Shown here: piece after piece, positions 6,902 to 10,065 of the stretch
Layout of the letters: every line of letters starts with the position of its first letter
Position numbering within the stretch: the stretch's first letter is position 1
Source of the DNA: CAYTUI01 sp964441335
GTDB taxonomy: Bacteria; Patescibacteriota; Patescibacteriia; UBA1558; 2-01-FULL-52-15
Direction of reading: 5' to 3'
Assembly: GCA_964441335.1 (NCBI GenBank)
Contig: CAYTUI010000042.1
Span: forward strand, 1 to 10,065
DNA length: 10,065 nucleotides
Position numbers and translations under genes: made by a program
Notes under the pieces: model-generated
Database searches by the model: none
What the model saw: the letters and a program-made list of their open reading frames with translations, nothing else
Told to the model about the DNA's origin: nothing

Positions 6902-6924
6902 TCCAAATAAGTTAAGTAGAATTA

Positions 6925-6959
6925 AAACAACCCTTCAGCCTCTGGCCGAGGGGTTGTTT
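6925..6959 (+). terminator. Strong rho-independent terminator after the secreted-protein gene
   Basis: AAACAACCC (6925-6933) pairs with GGGTTGTTT (6951-6959). The helix continues inward (TTC with GAG, one mismatch, then GCC with GGC) to a 3-nt loop at 6941-6943. The T run is short because the 3' arm itself supplies it, and G-rich sequence follows. The insertion element begins only 7 bp further on. Confidence 0.8.
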
Positions 6960-6966
6960 GGTTTAT

Positions 6967-6992
6967 GGGAATGTCCCAGTTTAAGGTAGTAA
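6967..6992 (+). repeat. Left terminal inverted repeat of the IS1595 element
   Basis: Begins GGGAATGTCCC and contains the core AGTTTAAGG. It matches the reverse complement of 8876-8901 at 22 of 26 positions, with mismatches at repeat positions 3, 7, 11 and 21. Matching falls away inward of 6992. Confidence 0.85.
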
Positions 6993-6994
6993 TG

Positions 6995-7003
6995 TTATCC
7001 ACA
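6995..7003 (+). promoter_or_regulatory. Perfect DnaA-box-like 9-mer inside the IS left end
   Basis: TTATCCACA equals the classical DnaA-box consensus TTATNCACA. It lies 2 bp inside the left inverted repeat and 9 bp upstream of the transposase -35. A functional role is inference; a chance match in 10 kb is possible. Confidence 0.4.
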
Positions 7004-7012
7004 GGTTGCCCT

Positions 7013-7040
7013 TTGACAAAAATCTACAATATGATATTGT
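7013..7040 (+). promoter_or_regulatory. Candidate promoter of the transposase operon
   Basis: Perfect TTGACA (7013-7018), 16-bp spacer and TATTGT (7035-7040, four of six consensus positions), 37 bp before the ATG at 7078. It is internal to the element, so it moves with it. No Shine-Dalgarno precedes the transposase start. Confidence 0.5.
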
Positions 7041-7077
7041 ATTAGTATAAGGTAGTTAAGTTCTAGCTGTAATAAAT

Positions 7078-7950
7078 ATGAATATAGTAGAAATATATAA
7101 GAAATTCCCGACTAATAATGATTGTTTGGCTTATTTGGAAGACATACGCTGGAAAGGTGTCCCCGTGTGTCCTTACTGCCATTCAAAAAAAGCTACTGCG
7201 GTGCCCAAAGAGCACCGATACCATTGCAATGCTTGTAAAACCTCTTTCAGTGTATTGGTAGGCACCATCTTTCATAAAACTAAACTAGACTTACAAAAAT
7301 GGTTTTTAGCCGTTAGCATTGTATTAAATGCTAAAAAAGGATTGAGCTCTAGACAATTATCAAGGGACATTTCAGTTAATAAAAACACGGCTTGGTATAT
7401 GTTAATGCGTATAAGAGAGGCTATGACTGATAATGAGGGTTTATTAAGAGGGATTGTTGAGGCTGACGAAACCTATACAGGTGGTAAAGAGAAAAACAAA
7501 CACAATAATAAAAGAGGTGGTGGAACTACTGGTAGAAGCACTAAAGAGAAAACTCCAGTTCTGGGCACACTTGAAAGGGGCGGTAGAATAAAAGCAATTA
7601 ATGTGAAAGATGTTAGTCAAAACACACTTAAATTTGCGGTAATGCAAAATGTTAGTAAGGGCTCCACCCAAATGACTGATGAATGGTATTCCTATAAATG
7701 TCTTGCTAAACAATTTGATCATTTGGTTGTTTCTCACGCTAAGGGTGAATATGTCCGTGGTAATGTTCACACTAATGGAATTGAAAGTTTTTGGAGTTTA
7801 TTCAAAAGAGGTATCGTTGGTCAATATCATCAGGTTAGCAATAAATATCTAAATAAATATATAAACGAATTCTGTTTTAGATATAATAACCGAAAAAATT
7901 TGTTTGTTTTTGAATTAGCTTTACAAAAAGCGTTAACAATTAAAGCGTAA
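7078..7950 (+). CDS. IS1595-family (ISXO2-like) DDE transposase
   Basis: This 290-residue protein catalyses DNA strand transfer for the element. The N-terminus carries the family's zinc ribbon, Cys31-x2-Cys34 and Cys50-x2-Cys53, followed by a helix-turn-helix-like region (about 88-115, SSRQLSRDISVNKNTAWYML). The RNase H-like catalytic core has Asp130 (VEADETYTGG), Asp201 (QMTDEWY) and Glu236 with Lys243 (NGIESFWSLFKR), the expected D-D-E-K pattern. The Gly/Lys-rich loop after the first Asp (GGKEKNKHNNKRGGG) is typical of the family. Length is normal for the family and no frameshift is seen. It starts within the element and is probably co-transcribed with the P63C gene. Recognition is secure; activity is not shown. 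Confidence 0.93.
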   Translation: MNIVEIYKKFPTNNDCLAYLEDIRWKGVPVCPYCHSKKATAVPKEHRYHCNACKTSFSVLVGTIFHKTKLDLQKWFLAVSIVLNAKKGLSSRQLSRDISVNKNTAWYMLMRIREAMTDNEGLLRGIVEADETYTGGKEKNKHNNKRGGGTTGRSTKEKTPVLGTLERGGRIKAINVKDVSQNTLKFAVMQNVSKGSTQMTDEWYSYKCLAKQFDHLVVSHAKGEYVRGNVHTNGIESFWSLFKRGIVGQYHQVSNKYLNKYINEFCFRYNNRKNLFVFELALQKALTIKA

Positions 7951-7954
7951 AAAT

Positions 7955-8845
7955 ATGTCGGAAAAAATTCTAAAAGCAACTCATCACGGAACACTTAAAA
8001 TTGGTAATACAGAACTTAAAGTTGCGGTTCTTGAAGACGGTTCAAGAATAATTTCAAAAAGTGCAATTTTTAAGGCTTTTAAACGAACAAGAAGAGGAAG
8101 AGCCAGAAATGAAGAGAGAGAGCCCAATATGCCCGCTTTTATTGATGCAAAAAATCTAAAACCCTATATTTCTACCGATTTATTAGATGTGCTCAAACCT
8201 ATTTCTTATATAGCTAGTAATGGTAGGGAGTCTTCGGGCTATAAAGCTGAAATTCTACCTTTACTTTGTGATACGTATTTACAGGCTAGGGACGCTAAAG
8301 ATTTAAAGGCACAACAAAAACCATTAGCCGAAATAGCCGAAATACTTGTTAGAAGTTTATCAAAGGTTGGTATTGTTGCCCTAGTTGATGAGGCCACTGG
8401 TTATCAGGATATTAGAAAGCGGAATGAATTACAGGAAATCTTAAAGGCTTATATTAGCGAGGAACTTTTACCTTGGACAAAGAGATTTCCAGATGAATTT
8501 TATAAGGAAATGTTTCGGCTGAAAGGTTGGTCGTATGACCCTAAGAGCGTAAAACGACCATCTCTTATCGGAAAATTGACTAATCAACTTATTTATAAAC
8601 AATTGCCCCCAGGTGTTTTACAGGAACTCAAAAGCAAAACTCCTAAAAATGAGAAAGGTAATTATACAGCTAGATTTCATCAAAGTTTAACTGAGGACAT
8701 CGGTCACCCTAATTTGAAAGGCCAATTACAGCAAGTTATTGTTTTAATGCGTATTTCTCCTAATTGGAGTATTTTTGAAAGGAACTTTATAAGGGCTTTT
8801 GGTGGACAACAGAAGTTAGATATATTTGGGGAAGACGATAAATAA
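7955..8845 (+). CDS. P63C-domain protein, passenger gene of the IS element
   Basis: This 296-residue soluble protein has a stretch at about residues 143-192, LVDEATGYQ..R through ELLPWTKRFPDEFY to FRLKGW. It is the signature of the P63C domain, found in phage- and plasmid-type proteins of unknown biochemical function. The N-terminal 100 residues include a basic patch (KAFKRTRRGRARNEERE) that could contact nucleic acid, but no known DNA-binding fold is obvious. There is no signal peptide or membrane segment. It begins 4 bp after the transposase stop and ends 30 bp before the right inverted repeat, so it travels with the element. Possible roles are control of transposition or of host response; none is demonstrated. 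No terminator is visible before the right end. Confidence 0.85.
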   Translation: MSEKILKATHHGTLKIGNTELKVAVLEDGSRIISKSAIFKAFKRTRRGRARNEEREPNMPAFIDAKNLKPYISTDLLDVLKPISYIASNGRESSGYKAEILPLLCDTYLQARDAKDLKAQQKPLAEIAEILVRSLSKVGIVALVDEATGYQDIRKRNELQEILKAYISEELLPWTKRFPDEFYKEMFRLKGWSYDPKSVKRPSLIGKLTNQLIYKQLPPGVLQELKSKTPKNEKGNYTARFHQSLTEDIGHPNLKGQLQQVIVLMRISPNWSIFERNFIRAFGGQQKLDIFGEDDK

Positions 8846-8875
8846 GGCTTATTTTAATTATTTTTTTAATAAAGT

Positions 8876-8901
8876 TTACTGCCTTAAACTAGGATATTAC
8901 C
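8876..8901 (-). repeat. Right terminal inverted repeat of the IS1595 element
   Basis: The reverse complement begins GGTAATATCC and contains AGTTTAAGG, matching the left end at 22 of 26 positions. It defines the outer boundary at 8901 and places the P63C gene inside the element. Confidence 0.85.
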
Positions 8902-8962
8902 TGATATATTGGGTCTTGGGGCATAAAGACTAGGTAGTGGCATGAAGTTAGGGACCTACAAA

Positions 8963-8986
8963 CTACTCACTACTTCCTACTCACTA
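8963..8986 (+). repeat. Short tandem repeat CTACTCACTA x2
   Basis: CTACTCACTA occurs at 8963-8972 and again at 8977-8986 (14-bp period). An upstream segment, 8932-8939, can pair with 8968-8975 (one G-T pair). It lies between the IS element and the bipA promoter. No function is evident. Confidence 0.5.
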
Positions 8987-8994
8987 AACTGCAG

Positions 8995-9023
8995 TTGACT
9001 CAAATCCAGTTATGTAGTATAAA
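8995..9023 (+). promoter_or_regulatory. Sigma-70-type promoter of bipA
   Basis: TTGACT (8995-9000), an exact 17-bp spacer and TATAAA (9018-9023), five of six consensus positions each. It lies 52 bp before the bipA ATG and outside the insertion element, so bipA keeps its own promoter despite the insertion. Confidence 0.65.
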
Positions 9024-9053
9024 TTATACTCGTGTTAAGCTAAGAAAAAGTAG

Positions 9054-9070
9054 CCGCTTTTAGCGGTTTT
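9054..9070 (+). terminator. Small hairpin with T tail just before the bipA start codon
   Basis: CCGCT (9054-9058) pairs with AGCGG (9062-9066) around a TTT loop and is followed by TTTT (9067-9070), ending 5 bp before ATG 9076. It lies in the bipA leader, downstream of the promoter, so it could act as an attenuator or translation-start structure. The 5-bp stem is short for efficient termination. An alternative pairing (GCTAA 9039-9043 with TTAGC 9060-9064) would disrupt it. Confidence 0.4.
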
Positions 9071-9075
9071 AATTT

Positions 9076-10065
9076 ATGGAAATAAGGAACATCGCTATTA
9101 TTGCTCACGTCGACCACGGTAAGACCACTCTGACCGATGCTTTGATGCGTCAAACAGGGATGACTACCGGTGATGTCACTATGGACAGTAATGACTTGGA
9201 AAAGGAACGAGGTATTACCATTTATTCCAAAAATACCTCTGTCTATTATAAAGATACTAAGATTAATATCGTGGACACTCCCGGCCACGCTGACTTTGGT
9301 TCGGAAGTGGAACGGGTTTTACGATCAATTGATTCAGTTGTCTTAGTTGTGGATGCACAGGAAGGTCCGATGCCGCAAACCAAATTTGTGTTAAAGAAAT
9401 CTTTGGAGCTGGGCTTGAAACCGATTGTGGTTATTAATAAGATAGATAAACCAGCCGCCCGACCGGAAGAAGTTCATGAAATGGTTTTTGAACTATTTTT
9501 GGACTTGGGAGCGACTGATGAGCAGCTGGATTTTAGTACAATCTACGCTAATGCCCGCGACGGTGTAGCTATGCACAAGCTGACCGATAAATCCACCGAC
9601 CTGATGCCGCTGTTGGATGTGATATTGGAAAAAGTGCCGGTAGCGTCTTCGCCTGAAGCCAGTCAACAATTATTAACCATCCAGCCTTTTAATTTGGCTT
9701 ATGATAATTTTTTGGGCCGTATGGCTATTGGCCGTATTTATGGCGGAACAATTAAAGACGCGCAGAACGTTATTATTAAGGATATAAACGGCCAGAGTTA
9801 TACGGGTAAAATTACCAAGTTGTTTACTTTTGAAGGTGTGACTAGAAAAGAAGTTACAGAAGCCAGTGCCGGCGATATTATTATGGTGGCCGGATTGCCG
9901 GATATATTTATTGGTGAGACTATTTGTGAGGATGACAAACAGGAGACATTGCCGGCCATTAATATTGACGAACCAACAATTTCGCTAAATTTTCTGGTCA
10001 ACAATTCACCGTTCGCCGGTCGCGAAGGAAAATTTGTTACCAGTCGTCAGATCAAAGAAAGACTG
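9076..10065 (+). CDS. bipA: Ribosome-associated translational GTPase BipA/TypA (3' end outside the window)
   Basis: This elongation-factor-like GTPase acts on the ribosome in stress adaptation and ribosome assembly. The frame is open from ATG 9076 to the window end: 330 codons, about 55% of the usual length of roughly 600. All GTP-binding motifs are intact: G1 AHVDHGKTT (10-18), the BipA-typical switch region MDSNDLEKERGITI (36-49, Thr48), DTPGH (67-71) and NKID (121-124). TDEQLDF (148-153) and, near the end, SPFAGREGKFVTSRQ are also characteristic of BipA and distinguish it from LepA and EF-G. The beta-barrel domain II starts near residue 195. No Shine-Dalgarno is present; the start is set by the conserved MEIRNIAIIAHVDHG beginning. 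It has its own promoter and is unrelated in function to the mobile element next to it. Confidence 0.95.
   Translation, partial: MEIRNIAIIAHVDHGKTTLTDALMRQTGMTTGDVTMDSNDLEKERGITIYSKNTSVYYKDTKINIVDTPGHADFGSEVERVLRSIDSVVLVVDAQEGPMPQTKFVLKKSLELGLKPIVVINKIDKPAARPEEVHEMVFELFLDLGATDEQLDFSTIYANARDGVAMHKLTDKSTDLMPLLDVILEKVPVASSPEASQQLLTIQPFNLAYDNFLGRMAIGRIYGGTIKDAQNVIIKDINGQSYTGKITKLFTFEGVTRKEVTEASAGDIIMVAGLPDIFIGETICEDDKQETLPAINIDEPTISLNFLVNNSPFAGREGKFVTSRQIKERL

Larger units (their letters stand above)
6967..8901 (+). mobile_element. IS1595-family insertion sequence with P63C passenger gene
   Basis: A 1935-bp element is bounded by 26-bp imperfect terminal inverted repeats (6967-6992 and 8876-8901, 22 of 26 matching). 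It encodes an ISXO2/IS1595-type transposase and, 4 bp behind it on the same strand, a P63C-domain protein. The interior looks richer in A and T than the flanking genes. Flanking octamers TGGTTTAT (6959-6966) and TGATATAT (8902-8909) agree at 6 of 8 positions; IS1595 elements are known to make 8-bp target duplications, so this may be a decayed one. IS1595 members with passenger genes are known. Both genes are intact, so the element may still be active. Confidence 0.85.

Noticed and set aside
6995..7003. Replication origin at the DnaA-box-like site
   Set aside because: Only one box is seen, inside a transposable element, with no box cluster and no dnaA, dnaN or gyrase genes nearby.
9040..9288. 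Minus-strand open frame over the bipA start
   Set aside because: It is antisense to conserved GTP-binding motifs of bipA; coding on the + strand is certain.

Overview
The window looks like a piece of a Candidate Phyla Radiation (Patescibacteria, Parcubacteria-like) genome or metagenome bin. This is an inference from several traits: tightly packed genes, few Shine-Dalgarno sites, and a sortase beside large Cys-rich surface proteins built from DUF11, SdrD-type B, DUF4215-like and dockerin-like modules. The sortase gene ends on TGA, which fits the standard genetic code. A run of 10 Ns at 224-233 marks an assembly gap.

Positions 1-1490 hold a likely terminator of an upstream gene, a G-rich stretch, a candidate promoter, a gap-damaged gene for a membrane-anchored DUF11 protein, and a sortase that overlaps it by 11 bp. 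Positions 1491-5324 encode a 1277-residue mosaic surface protein. It has a signal peptide, two SdrD-like B domains, a PA14/fibro-slime-like domain, three dockerin-like double EF-hand modules, four Cys-rich repeats, a ten-glycine hinge, a DUF11 domain and a C-terminal LPNTS sorting signal with membrane anchor. A hairpin terminator follows. A separate unit (5498-6901) encodes a 467-residue secreted protein that reuses the same dockerin-like plus Cys-rich block but has no visible anchor. It ends in a strong terminator at 6925-6959. Together these four genes form a cell-surface display locus: the sortase is the natural candidate to attach the large protein, and the small secreted protein may be a soluble or non-covalently bound partner.

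Positions 6967-8901 are a complete-looking IS1595-family element of 1935 bp. Its ends are defined by 26-bp imperfect terminal inverted repeats (22/26 identical). It carries its own promoter, a perfect DnaA-box-like 9-mer near the left end, a DDE transposase with an N-terminal zinc ribbon, and a P63C-domain passenger gene 4 bp downstream. It sits 7 bp beyond the terminator of the secreted-protein gene.

Positions 8902-9075 are intergenic, with a short tandem repeat, a good sigma-70-type promoter and a small hairpin just before the start codon of bipA/typA. That translation-factor GTPase gene runs off the end of the window (first 330 codons present).
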